Source: Liopterus haemorrhoidalis (taxonomy: Eukaryota; Arthropoda; Insecta; Coleoptera; Dytiscidae). Taken from it: a stretch of DNA of 64,000 nucleotides. The notes below the pieces were generated by a model. It was not told the DNA's origin. It saw only the letters and a list, made by a program, of their open reading frames with translations, and did no database searches. The stretch spans positions 6,274,882 through 6,338,881 of the forward strand of contig OZ020611.1 of the NCBI GenBank assembly GCA_963971575.1. The letters are read 5' to 3'. The position numbers and the translations under genes were made by a program. This document shows positions 34,115 to 45,874 of this stretch, one piece after another (the stretch's first letter is position 1; each line of letters starts with the position of its first letter).

Positions 34115-35037
34115 CAGGGCTTCGAACCGTTATTTTTTTCGTTTCGGATTTCGTTCCGGTTCATTTAAAAAAATATATATCGGTTCCGTTTCGGTTTTCG
34201 TTCCGGCAAAAATAACGGTTTTTTTCGGTTTTTGGTTTTCGGTTCACTTCCGAGTGATAAATTTATAAATGCTATATTTGTTTTAGAAATTTATTTCCTC
34301 CACGACCACTATAGAATTTACCAATTCTAAAACCAATTTTGACTACAGAAAGTTAATATTCTAACACAAGAGTTGGAATGTTATTCTAAAGCACTTATCT
34401 TCTTATGCATTTCGCGTGTATTTCATTCCGTCACTTATTATGGAATAACTATTCCATACTTGTTGTCTTTTGTTTTTGTAGGGTTACATTAAGATATATG
34501 CAACGTTTACATTAAATAAATGCAACATAACTGCCTAACCTAAAATAGTGGCCGATCTGCGGCAAATTAAATTAAAATTAAACAAATAATAAATAAAAAA
34601 AATAGTTTAATTAATTGACTAATTTGTTATGTAATATAAATTATGTGTTAATATAAAATGTTTGCTAAAATAATTAATTTTTTCTTTCTGGTGGTCATGG
34701 AGAAAGTAGGGTCTGTGACTCGGTTGGAAGAGAAAATTCGATGCTCGTGGGTCCTCACGCTCGCCTGCGCCTCGCGCTCGGAATGTTCCACTCGCATCGA
34801 ATTTTCTCATTCCAACCTTGTTACAGAATATACTATTCTACTATAATTTAGAAGAACATTTTATTCCTTATTCTGTGATAATCATACCAAGGTCGTTGAC
34901 AGGGGGGGGGGGGGTTATTACGATTTTTTTCTGCTCATCAGTTTAAAAAATAATCTTAAATAAAATGTATTTTATATTCATTCACAAAAATAACGGTTTT
35001 TCTCGGTTTTCGGTTTTCGTTCCGGTTCAAAGCCCTG
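34115..35037. mobile_element. hAT-type non-autonomous element
   Basis: The inverted ends CAGGGCTTCGAACCG and CAGGGCTTTGAACCG, each followed inward by CGGTTTTCGTTCCGG-like words, are flanked by the 8-bp duplication ATAAATCG/ATAAATAG (34107-34114, 35038-35045). There is no transposase. An interior 96-bp hairpin is at 34722-34817. Confidence 0.85.
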
Positions 35038-35055
35038 ATAAATAGTATACCTTAA

Positions 35056-36007
35056 CCCTTGCGCTGCGGAGTTAGGGACGCGGAACACAACTGCGTGTGC
35101 TAGGTTAAGAAAGCCTTGAAACGTATATATACGTACGAAGCATATTAAATTGTACCGTACGTATTAATGCGGACGTAGCATGGAATATCCCAAATCTCGT
35201 ACGTATATATACGTTTAAAGCGCATCTAGGATTTTTTGGGTTTTACGGCCCGGGATCAGAGCCTATTTTCAGCCGGCAGGGATTGAGAAACCATGTAGGT
35301 TTTACATAAACAAAAAATTTCAAGCAAATTTTATTCGACCCAACAATATGAAATACTATTTATAATTTATTTATTGTATGAAATAATTTAAAACAAGGAA
35401 CAATGCAAAGTCCCACGTCAAAATCTGGACAAAAATATCGAATGTCTTTCCTCTTCTTAGGGTGATTTTTCGAATCGGTTCCTTTCCATTTACGTAGACG
35501 CAAAAAGAACGCAATTTTTTGTAACAAAATCAAAATATTGTCACCTGGTTTCAACATAACAAATTTATTAAACATTTATCAAATTTACAATATAATGTTT
35601 GAATTGGCCCTATTAGTTTTGGCGGCACTTTTTCCAGCAAGATTATTTGAAGAAAATGCTTCAAAATAATCAACAATTGACGACTTAGCTTGAAATCCTG
35701 AATCAGTGTTATCAAATAAATGTATAATAGGTGGAAACTGTTCATCCTGTTTCCTCTTCTTTTTATTGACAGACTTAGATGATCTAGCTGTAGCGAACGG
35801 AATGTCACTAAAATATTGATCTAGCTGCACTTTCTTCGTCTTCGTCACTAGAATACTCACTTTCTAGCGATCAAGTTCGTACAAGTTCTCGTACGTATAT
35901 ACACGGAAGAAGCACAGTTTATAAAACTAAAAAACGTAAATGTACGGGAGTAGCATATAAAAAAATATTTTGTAAAACGTATATTTACGGGCGTAGCAGC
36001 GAAAGGG
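35056..36007 (-). mobile_element. piggyBac-type element, internally deleted
   Basis: The ends are CCCTTGCGCTGC and CCCTTTCGCTGC, flanked by TTAA (35052-35055, 36008-36011). It encodes only the N- and C-terminal parts of a piggyBac transposase. Subterminal regions carry six direct copies of an ACGTATATNTACG...AGCA motif. Confidence 0.93.
35360..35875 (-). pseudogene. piggyBac transposase, catalytic domain deleted
   Basis: The N-terminal acidic segment (SEYSSDEDEESAARSIF, near 35840) is followed by a shift and then FPPIIHLFDNTDSGFQAKSS, the start of the family's first domain. This joins directly to the C-terminal cysteine-rich zinc-binding tail, RKDIRYFCPDFDVGLCIVPC, with one expected Cys replaced by Phe, ending FHTINKL at 35360. 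All the DDD catalytic region is missing. Confidence 0.85.
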
Positions 36008-36048
36008 TTAATACATAATTGGTTTAAGTAGAATTATCTGTGATAACA

Positions 36049-36480
36049 TCTTTTTTTTCAATTTTCCTAAAATTAATTTTGTATTTTTATTCTACACAAA
36101 TTCATGAATACATTAATATTAGCACCAAAAATATCAATGCCACGAAAAAGATTATTATAGGTAGAACAGAGACGAATAACGGGAGAATTTTGATATGAAT
36201 CAGTGTTTGCAAAGGGTATATTGAGTAGGTAAAGGTAAAGCACGAGTATTGTAGACTGGAACATTGTAACTGAATAAAGTAACTATATCATTACAACTTA
36301 TCAACCTGTTAAGGATTTTAAACAGCATTTTCATGTCAGACAAAATACGACGGTCCTTTAAAGTTAATAATTGGAACCCACAACAACGGTTATGATAATC
36401 CGTATAGAATAAACTATTCTTAAAACAAAGGTATTTAATAAATTTTATTATCTTAACAACGCGTTGATGAATCATAAAAT
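36049..36480 (-). pseudogene. LINE (jockey-like) ORF2 C-terminus and tail
   Basis: The minus strand encodes LKDRRILSDMKMLFKILNRL and YNVPVYNTRALPLP, then in another frame NSPVIRLCSTYNNLFRGIDI up to the stop at 36073. A T-run (36050-36059) represents the poly-A tail. This C-terminal pattern (RR...D...LYKLLNG, FNVP...R) is common in jockey-group LINEs. 5'-truncated, one frameshift. Confidence 0.7.
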
Positions 36481-37011
36481 GGTCAAATATGCTACGTGTA
36501 ACACTGTGCCACTATCAAATATGAAGAGACAAAATGAGTTGGCCACACACTAGAATAATTTATTAATGTACTTAAATAAAGGTACTTACAGGAACACTGA
36601 TCGGTCTTTACTGAAACTGCACATTGCAAGAGCTCAATCAATATTGCAATCCAAGTTTAGGGACTGTTCGTTTTCGCCACCTCATGTGCTTTATCTAGAA
36701 AATATATACTGATTATTTGCTATTTGTTTCAACAATATTTCTTTTATGCATATTCAGACTGCAGATAAAAAAATTCAAATAATTTCTAGATATGATTTTG
36801 AGTAGCAACATTTAAGCAAAGATTAGGAAACCAAAATTGGTTGGTTACAGGTGTATGCGTGTTGACACAGTGTTTATAATATCTATATTTGACAAATGAT
36901 ACTGATATCATTTAGCTGGGCAGAGACAGGGGTGAGGCGAGATAAATACTCTAATTTAGATTAACAAATAGGAGGAGCGTCAAATTATCTACGAAAAAAA
37001 CCTAAATACGA
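36481..37011. other. No gene seen
   Basis: AT-rich sequence without recognisable features. Confidence 0.4.
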
Positions 37012-37126
37012 GGGTTGCCTATTATATTTCGGGATTCGAGATCAAAAACAAATATTTATCAACAAAAGTGCCTTTATTTCAAAATATTCTCCATGAAGAT
37101 CAACACACTTTTCTATGCGTTTGAAT
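37012..37126 (-). pseudogene. mariner terminus with last transposase codons
   Basis: Starts ACGAGGGTTGCC, a typical mariner TIR. The minus strand just inside encodes FKRIEKCVDLHGEYFE-like residues in shifting frames, the usual C-terminus of mariner transposases. The rest is lost at about 37126. Confidence 0.6.
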
Positions 37127-37278
37127 CAGTGGCGGAAGTATAAATTTTGGGCCTCCCCGCAAAAAAATTAGATCGGCCCCCCAACCTTATGTGATTTTTT
37201 CTTTTCGTATCTAGCGTCCTATAATTTTGAAGAAATTTAACCTTGCATTCTTCTTACACACAGAATCATTTTACTTTA

Positions 37279-38158
37279 AGGATTCCACACACCAAAGTGG
37301 CCGCGGTGGCGGCCACGGTGGCGATAATGCAGCGGCCTAACGCAACCTATACAATACAATGAGACCACGCACATACAAGCGTTCCGCTATCTGAGAACGC
37401 CACCGACAGCAGCGTTCATTCTAGCGATCACCAAACACTGGCGGCCAAACTCGACAAGTTGCGTTAGGCCGCGCGATATTCATTGTTTATATACCACAGA
37501 GTGAATATATTTAAGAAAATAGATAATTTAACAGAAAAAATCATAGATCAGTAAAGGATCATTTAATTTTGTATGACTTAGCACATCCTGATTACAAGAA
37601 TATTAAGAAAACAAATAAAGTGTGGGACGAAATAGGAAAAGTTTTGGAAATTGATAGTAAAGTCTGTTCCAAACGATTAGGCGGAACTAGATTTTCCAAT
37701 CTAGTTACTTTCATCGTTTAAATAATGCTTTTCAGCCGTTTTGTTTAAGCTTTGTAAATCATACTTGCAACAAACATTTTTTGGTTAAGGTTAATATCAT
37801 TTTAAAATGTCATTTTCTTTATATTTTGATTTTTTGTGTCATTCTTAATACAAATATCCCATTTATTTATTTTTTGTCATTAAAATATGTAAGAAAATTA
37901 ATTTAAGTTTGACATATGTCATTCGTTTCCATGGTTTCATTGTTGGAATTTTAAATTTTAACATTCCAAAGGGGAAAAATGAAATAACCCAAGCAAGGTC
38001 CAATATTATCATACAACTATATACCGTGATTCACTAACTGATCGCTACCGCTACCGCCACTCCCACCGCGTTAGTGTGAGGAGACCTGATCCTACCGTGG
38101 CCGCCACCGTGGCCGCCACCGTAGCCGCCACCGCGGCCGCTTTGGTGTGTGGAATCCT
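37279..38158 (+). mobile_element. PIF/Harbinger element with MADF fragment
   Basis: The inverted ends AGGATTCCACACACCAAAG, extended by GC-rich GGCCGCGGTGGCGGC repeats to about 45 bp, are flanked by TTA (37276-37278, 38159-38161). A 3-bp TWA duplication plus a MADF-coding remnant fits Harbinger, whose second ORF is often a MADF/SANT protein. No nuclease is left. Confidence 0.85.
37550..37705 (+). pseudogene. MADF domain fragment
   Basis: Open in one frame without ATG: VKDHLILYDLAHPDYKNIKK then TNKVWDEIGKVLEIDSKVCS and KRLGGTRFS. The LYD...HPDYKN and VWDEIGKVL features are the core of the MADF DNA-binding fold, about 50 of the usual 80-90 residues. It is preceded by TGA/TAA-rich sequence and followed by unrelated sequence. 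Confidence 0.75.
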
Positions 38159-38185
38159 TTATAATACATATTTTAGAATTATGAA

Positions 38186-38302
38186 ATAATTTCATTCAGC
38201 TTTTTGGACAAGAAGCTTTTATTTTAAACAACACAACGTTTCACCAACAACATGTGTTGTTTAAAATAAACGCTTCTTGTCCAAAAAGCTGAATGAAATT
38301 AT
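38186..38302. repeat. Near-perfect 50-bp-arm hairpin
   Basis: 38186-38235 and 38253-38302 are reverse complements with a single mismatch (AAGCTTTTATT against AAGCGTTTATT) around a 17-nt loop. Weaker pairing extends about 11 bp further out. There is no target duplication or ORF. Confidence 0.93.
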
Positions 38303-38370
38303 CTCCTAATTCTACCATTATACAAATTGGACGTTAAATACTATTCTACTAATACATATTTTATTATGAA

Positions 38371-40511
38371 CTAGCAGTATACCCGCTGATTCGCGGTCGA
38401 AAAAAATTGTCGAAGCCCACTTAGATCGGGCCCATTTCGAAATCGGTTCAAGACTGGTTGCTGCGAATCGTTTTATATTCAAATATATTTATTTGTTTTA
38501 ATCTACCATTGTATTAATATGTGCCTCTTATACATATAATTTAAGTACTAACATCTTTGTAAACATTGGTAGTACAGACATTTAGTAACAACACGTATAA
38601 GTGTCCCGTTGTGCTAACCCAGGAAAATGCCACATAAAATGCCCATGTGAGAATCACTCATCGCCAAATGCAGCGCCGATCACGTGAAACATTTTATCTT
38701 GCACCTTACGAAATTATATATTATAATTTTTATGATATTTATTATAATTACTCTGTGATAATTCCTGATTTATAAATCGTACCTATATACGTCGGAGCAC
38801 TTTTTTTCGTTAGTAAATATGCTTGCCACCCAAGGAAGATTTTTTCTTCGTATTGCTTTAATAATAATTGCAATAATGTTCAACAGCGAATTTAACGTTA
38901 TAATTGTCGTCCAAAATGAAAATAAAAAATTTGTGATATATATTCTCGGGAACATTTTTGTAGCAATATTAAATCCTAAAATTCGTTAATATATATTTTG
39001 AATATGTGTATCTTTTATAGTTTTTTATAATAAGGAAAATTTTTTCGACTTTTTTCTAAATATTTCTTAATTGATCGGAAGCCTGGTGTCATAAAATCTT
39101 TCCAGATAAATTTGCAATACGCTGTTGCAAATAGCAGTAAAATCGGTTTAGCCGTTTTTGAGTTTTAATACATGTACAGATTCTAAACAGACGCTTATGT
39201 GCCAAAAAGAAATAAAACACAGGCCGTCCGAAGCGTTTTTTAACTAACCTTGAATCTAGATTTGCCGTTTATGGGTTGATCAGAGCAAAATACGTTTTTG
39301 TACTTGTGTATGGGTAACCTTTGGAAGCAAAAACCCAGTCGATATCTCATTATAGGCCTGATATATTGAGGAAAGATTTGCTTATTTATTTATTTATATT
39401 ATTGATATTATTACAACTTTTGTTATGCACATGTTTAATGTTAAGTCAATAATAAGAGAGATATTTCAAGTTTATAAGTAGCGCTCCCTCTGTCCCCCTA
39501 AATATTCAAAAGCTACACTAAACAGAAAATAATCGTTCTTCAATCAAAATAAATTGTCTTTATAAATTGTTGATGTAAAGTAAATAATAAGCTAGATATT
39601 TCCAGTATTTTAGTTTTAGCACCCACCCCCCTCCTCCCTTCCCCAGCTTCTCAACCAATTGAATAATTTATAGGAAAACATATCTTATTTTTTTTTTTTT
39701 TTTATTATTTTAAACAACTTTTCTCGTTTTTCGTTTTTGCTGGTAAGTCAATAGTAAATGAGATACATATTTCAAAAGTTTAGTTTTAGGTTGTCCCTTC
39801 GTAACTCCCGTAATATCAATCCAATTGAAAAAAAAATCATTAAAAAAAATAGTTTTCTTTTTATAAGCAATTTTTCTGTTAAGTCTACGTCTTAAGTGAT
39901 ACAATTTTTTTTTTTCTCTGATTTTCGAATTGCCCCCTTATTTTGACTGCATTTCCTACCTATATACCAAATTTCAACTCGGTACACACAGATTTTATGT
40001 TTTATATATGTAAAGGATTTTACTATTATATTTAAATATTTATATAAAATAATAGATAAAAAATAAATAAATAAAATTAACAAAATTCTTAAAAATGCGC
40101 AAAAATAAAAAACCAGAAAACAGATGCTGGACTCAAGTCTCGCTCTGCCATACACTAAGCATAAATTTTACTAAAAAACTGAATAAAATCACCTATAACA
40201 GAACAATGATGAATCGTGCCGAACGATATTGGCCGATGTTCCACGAACTTACTATAGTTGTCCAAACAACCATTGAAAAGAAATTTCCGCGATCTCACTG
40301 AACGCATCATACATACTTCGATGGTCCAATATAATTAAAAACAAAATTATTAATTTCTCGTTTCTGATCGGACTTTTTTGAGATTTTCGATTTTTCTAGT
40401 TATGATGAAGCCATTTGCTACCTGTATGCAAAATTTCAACTCGGTAGCATATCTGGAAGTGGGTTAGAATTTCCGGACATAGCCACAAATATTCTCTTTT
40501 ATATATAAAGA
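38371..40511 (-). mobile_element. Non-autonomous Helitron, upstream member of a tandem pair
   Basis: The minus strand starts TCTTTATATATAAAAGAGAA at 40511 and ends GGGTATACTGCTAG at 38371, with host A at 38370. Shares about 1.4 kb with 18825-20300. No Rep/helicase ORF; the 60-90-aa frames in it are not supported. Confidence 0.82.
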
Positions 40512-41153
40512 CTAGCAGTGTACCCGATGCTTCGCTACCGGAAAAATACAGCCGTAGCCGGTTTAGACCGGGTCCATTTCGGAATGGGTTCAAATTAGAT
40601 TTGATGCGAATAGTTTAAGTATAGTCTAATTATATATTTTTTGTTTTACTCTACCATTGTATAAATATGTGCTTGTTCACAAATAATTTAAGTGAGATAA
40701 TTCTGTAGCGTTTTCAAGTCGAAATGACATATTTCTGGAGGCCACAAACTGTTTTAAAGATGCCTATACTAATTCTCCCATCGGAGTGTCTTCCAATCTG
40801 CGTCATATCCCGTGAAATCTTAAAATTTTGGTAAAATAGTAGATAGAGTAGGTACTATTTTTTCTGTTGTATGCAGGTCTAATATAGTTCTCTTTAAAAC
40901 TCCTTTACTAAAATCGTCTATATTTCTTTTCGTACGATCCTTTTGTACACTTTTTCTAGGTGAAGAAAATTTCGAGTTAAAAACAAAATTATTAATTTCT
41001 CGTTTCTAATGGGACTTTTTTGGGATTTTCGATTTTTCTAGTTATGATGAAGGCATTTTCTACCTGTATGCCAAATTTCAACTCGGTACCATATCTGGAA
41101 GTGGGTTAGAATTTCCGGATATATCCATAAATATTCTCTTTTATATATAAAGA
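40512..41153 (-). mobile_element. Short Helitron joined to the previous one
   Basis: Minus strand 5' TCTTTATATATAAAAGAGAA at 41153 and 3' GGGTACACTGCTAG at 40512; host T at 41154. At 642 bp, its two ends match those of the Helitron at 22445-26703 with most of the interior missing. It starts on the base after the neighbour's terminal A. Confidence 0.85.
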
Positions 41154-42746
41154 TATAAAAGAAAAACAATAATATCAAACAAATGAAACATAGACAAAAC
41201 AAAATAAAACCAGATATAAATAAATAAATCAATTTAAAATGTTAAATCTTTCTTTCTGGATTTTAAATTAGCAAAATCTCTAATTAAGTCTTTAATATTT
41301 ACAGTGATAAGAAATATACACATTTCGAATCATTAAATGACTGAATATTTTTATAACGGATTAAGATATCATCTTATCAGCTAGCTAATGTTTGGCGTTC
41401 TTTTTATGATAGATTAGATTATTGCTTGGAAGGAAATGGCGACATTATTGAATATTTAATATAAATTTCATTGTAACTTCTCTAGTTCACCATTATTAGT
41501 ATAATAAAATAATCTTTTGTATAACAATTTGTGTGATTTATTTATTGCTACCTGCAAAAAAAGGGCAATTTATACTTTTTTGAGCACTGTTGATATTCGT
41601 GTAAAACTACATTGAAATTTAGTTTTATGCTTTATTTCCACGGCTATCTAAATTTTGACGAAAATGTCGCAATTTATTTTCCAAATATGTAGTGTTACAT
41701 TTTAAAAATAAAAACTAATTTTAAACAATTTTTTACTTTTGTATTTGTTCTAAATGTACAGCAAGGCTAATTTCCCCACTTATCTAAAATCTCATGTTAA
41801 ATTGCTTTGTTCCGCGGTTTTGTTGAACACACTGTATATATGAAATTTTAGGTGAAATGTGAATTTTCAAACAGTTCTAAAGTTCAGAGTTTTGTAGGTA
41901 TTTTTTAAGAGTTTAAGCTTTTTAAAGTTTGTTAAAGTTTTTTAATTGATAGGCATTAATTAAAAAGCTTTGTTACAAAAAAACCTTAATCTGAATTGTG
42001 AATTTGCACACATTTCAGAATGTTGCAAGTATTTAATATGTAAAAGGATAAGAATTGTTTTGGTAAAAATCGCGTTAATAAAAGATTTTTTAAAATTCAT
42101 TATTGTTCGTTAATCTGCGCTTTATTTAATGATCATAATTACTATCTATTATAGACGTTGGGAACCTATTATTTGTAAGTTAAAAACTTTTTATCAAGTA
42201 AAAATATTTGTACAGTTTTATTAACACTACCTAAAATTATTATCAGAAAAAACTTTTTTTAACACCATAAAAATAATTACGTGTTGAGTAAAATTAATGT
42301 GCAGTAAATATAATATTTCGCGCACAGGGGTGGCCCCAGGAAAAATTTCAGGGGGGAACTTAGATTTTTGTAATTGTAATATTAAATATAATAGTAGTAT
42401 GAGATTATTGTGTTGCAAGATTTTAAATAAAATGTTAATATTATTCTGTTTAAATGATTTTGTACTTAAGGCTGCGTTTAACCCCCAGAGGTTACCAGTT
42501 TCTTATACAAAACTAACAATCTGAAATAAAATTAGTATCAATCTATATATCAAATTTTGCACCGAATTTTTATCTATCTAATAAGGTATTTATAATTGTA
42601 GAAACATTTATTGTAAAAGTATTATCGCTCAATAACTTAAAAATAGACATCAGCGATATTGTTCTGTAATTTTTTCAATCTATTTTTGAACTCAACTTCC
42701 ATTCAAGGATTATCTCCTACGCCGAAGAAAATGTTTTGTATTTAGA
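41154..42746. other. No supported gene
   Basis: AT-rich sequence. 41840-42110 faintly recalls the Helitron module (gaattttcaaacag, gtttttgtaggtattt type words). 42326-42360 (caggggtggccccaggaaaa) may be a transposon terminus without a partner. No coding region is supported. Confidence 0.4.
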
Positions 42747-42758
42747 TAGTGTGTTATA

Positions 42759-44065
42759 CAAGGTGTCTCAAAAGAAATTTTATATTTAGTGGATCGATTA
42801 AAAAAAAAGTAAGCCGTATATAGAAAAAATGTTTATTAATTATTAAAATACACTTTTTGGGGATTTATTTCTTAAAAATAATATCGTCTAAATGTAGACC
42901 CTCGCGTTCTCGGCACTCATTTAATCGAACAGTAAAATTACTTATGACGTCTCGGCAGGTGGACTCAGGGATGGCTGCCATTTCGTGACGGATATTTTCT
43001 TTCAAAAGCGCCAGTGAAGTCGGTTTATTGGCGTAAACTTTAGATTTAGGATAACCCCATAGGAAAAAGTCCATAGGGGTTAAATCTGGACTGCGTGGAG
43101 GCCAATTTATGTCACCTCTCCGGGAGATCAATTTGCCTGAGAAAATTTCACGAACACGTGGCAGAGACATATTGGACGTGTGTGAAGTTGCTCCGTCCTG
43201 TTGGAACCATGTTCTTTGGTTATAGCCAGGAAAGTTTTGCAGTTCAGGTACCAAGAAGTTGTCTAACATCTCCACATAACGCTCTGAATTCACTGTAACT
43301 GCACGCCCCCTTTCGTCTTCAAAAAAGTAAGGGCCGATAATTCCTCGCGCTGACATCGCAGCCCATACGGTCACTTTAGGCGAATGTAGGGGTTTCTGAT
43401 GTTTGCGTTTCGGATTCGTTGCACTCCAGTAGCGGCAGTTCTGCTTATTTACGTGGCCATTAAGATGAAAATGAGCTTCATCCGAAAACAAAATGTTGGT
43501 AAACGTTGAAAATCGCTCAATCACCTGATTTACGAAATTAAGCCTCTGACTGGCATCTTGGGGCTTTAATTCTTGCACCAATTGAATTTTGTAGGGGTGC
43601 AGCTTTAGGTCTTTGTGCATAATGCGATGTAATGATGATCTATGCACATTTAAAGCACTTCCGCGCTTCCGAATTGAAAGGTTCGGGTCGTCACGAACAG
43701 ACTAACATTCTCGACGTTTTCTACCGTTCTTGATGAGCTAGGTCGCCCGGATTTTGTTTTATCCAGCGTTGTACCAGTCTCTTCAAACTTTTTAACCCAA
43801 TGTCGAACGAGAGGAATGCTTGGCGCATCATTTAAGTGGCGAAAACCTCGAATACTGCAGAATTTTCTACGCGCTACAGTCGCAGAATCACCGTTTTTGT
43901 AAAACTCTCGCACGCATAACGCGCGGTCTGCTCCCGAGAAACGCTCCATAGCGACTGAATTCCCAAGAGCCAGGCTACCAATTGACATAACCCCCGCGCC
44001 CCTCAAATACGTTGCGTTCACGCAAGTAAGCTAAATAAATATAAAATTTCTTTTGAGACACCTTG
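42759..44065 (-). mobile_element. mariner-type transposon, nearly intact
   Basis: The inverted ends CAAGGTGTCTCAAAAGAAAT (about 30 bp, essentially perfect) are flanked by TA (42757-42758, 44066-44067). Its 1307 bp hold one transposase with a single visible frameshift. It is the best-preserved DNA transposon in the window. Confidence 0.93.
42865..43949 (-). pseudogene. mariner-like transposase, single frameshift
   Basis: The likely start is ATG at 43949 (MERFSGADRALCVREFYKNG), rather than the more distal in-frame ATG. The N-terminal HTH region runs to about 43700 (WVKKFEETGTTLDKTKSGRP). A one- or two-base change there shifts the frame, and VRDDPNLSIRKRGSALNVHR leads into the intact 260-codon catalytic part: LFSDEAHFHLNGHVNKQN, WFQQDGATSHTSN, PPRSPDLTPMDFFLWGY, stop at 42865. 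All three acids (D, D, D) are present with 36 residues between the last two by my count. Confidence 0.9.
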
Positions 44066-44830
44066 TATTTTAGTGGACCCAGCAAATATCTCGCTTATTT
44101 ATTGAGTTAGTAATTTATTTCATATAACATGATTTATACAGCAACATGTAAGCTACTTGATGACGGATGTACATTCATGATACTGCTTCCGGTTTAGTAG
44201 TAATTAATATCAACTTTGAAATTTCAAATGGAACATACTACATTTTTTTACAAATTTGAAAAGTACATCAAATTTGCTTTACAATCATGTAAAATAATCC
44301 ATATGTTACATTATTAAAAAGTAAAATGGCGGGTACTTTTTTTACACCTAGTCGAAAAAAGAATAGTGAGCCATGACTAAAAATTAACTTAAAACGTTGT
44401 GAAAAATGTATTGAAGAGGCTAGGAGTCATTTTGAATATTTGTTGTAAAATCACAATAAAAATTATCGTTTAATAATAACATTTACAATTGTTTTAGTTA
44501 ATTTTTAGTCATGGCTCACCATTCTTTTTTCGACTAGGTGTATAAAAAAGTGCCCGCCATTTTACTTTTTAATAATGTAACATATGGATTATTTTACATG
44601 ATTGTAAAGCAAATTTTATGTACTTTTCAAATTTGTAAAAAAATGTAGTATGTTCCGTTTGAAATTTCACAGTTGATATTAATTACTAATAAACCGGAAG
44701 TGGTATCAAGAATGTACATCCGTCATCAAGTAGCTTACATATTGCTGTATAAATCATGTTATATGAAATAAATTACTAACTTAATAAATAAGCGAGATAT
44801 TTGCTGGGTGCGCTATAATATAACACCCTG

Positions 44831-45124
44831 TATATGTTGGCGGTCGGTAAAAATGGTTAAGGATAGAACAGCGTTTCTCAACCTTATTGCCGCCCGACCC
44901 AACATATTTATTTGAAGTCATATTGCGACCCAATTGTTTATTTTATAATTCTTAATATAAAATCAAAAAATATCAACTTGATAGAACTTATAATTTTTAA
45001 TTTAAAAATTTAAACCCTTGTTTATTGCCAAAAAAGTGTTTTCTTTTCAAGTAAGATATTTCTGTACTAAATGCAACCAAAAATTGTATCATTAGATTAT
45101 TTAGAATTTTATTTAAGGTATGTA
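44831..45124. other. Repeat tail and possible hAT end
   Basis: 44833-44858 ends ggcggtcggtaaaaatgg, the terminal segment of the GACA-bearing repeat family. CAGCGTTTCTCAACCTTATT at 44869 resembles a hAT terminus, but no partner end or 8-bp duplication was found. Confidence 0.35.
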
Positions 45125-45719
45125 CTGTCTGACAAATATTTCGTGGCCGGTCGTGGTAATTGTGCGCACAGAGAGGGCACTATGAAAGATAGTGTCAGAT
45201 ATAGAGTACAGTCAGAGAAACAAGTTCACATTCTTACACGTGTACATTATATTTATCAGTTAAGTATGTCAACAAAGACAAGTTCCTCCCATCACAGTCG
45301 AACAACAAAACTATAGAAACGCAGCTGCTTGATTTAAGTGATTACTGCATTTGACGTTCACTTTGTCGACTTGTTTATTGGCCAGAGGACCCCCGTCCCG
45401 CGTCCTTTTCCAAACTCCAGCAATTTCAAGTAGATTGTAAACAATAAAGGCTTACATTCTATGTAATAATGTAATACAGATGTTTTCCCGCTAAATATAC
45501 TTACATAACAATGTAAAATTTTTGACTATTAATAGCACGTCCACCTAGTTTGCTTTTTGTCTCCATGATTTTAAATATTTAATATATTTTGAATGTTGCA
45601 CTTATGCACTTGACTGTAATAGCGTGTGTAGGAAATAATGCAATTCGCCAAAGTTATAATCTCCACTACAAATTTCACGAGCATTTTTCACGCCCGGCCA
45701 CGAAATATTTGTTGGACAG
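45125..45719. mobile_element. TA-flanked MITE, TIR CTGTCTGACAAATATTTCGT
   Basis: The ends match as inverted repeats over about 35 bp (CTGTCYRACAAATATTTCGT then GGCCGG), flanked by TA at 45123-45124 and 45720-45721. 595 bp, no transposase similarity. Confidence 0.8.
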
Positions 45720-45874
45720 TATGCAAAAGTAAAAAAACCCATACCCAAATTTCTACTCCGTACATAAGGGTACTCTTCATTATTGCATCGAATATCTTCA
45801 TCCTCCGCTTGCTACTACTTTTATGTTAGTGCAACGCACACAAATTTTGTACGCCACGCCTCGCTGGTTGAATA

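Larger units (their letters stand above)
42747..44830. mobile_element. Fold-back element interrupted by a mariner near its left tip
   Basis: The right end CAGGGTGTTATATTATAGC (complement, ending 44830) has its left partner split: TAGTGTGTTATA at 42747-42758, then, after the mariner, ttttagtggacccagcaaat from 44068. The arms of about 330 bp (aaatatctcgcttatttatt..., atgacggatgtacattc...) surround a 150-bp centre. TA follows the right end. No ORF of its own. Confidence 0.78.
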
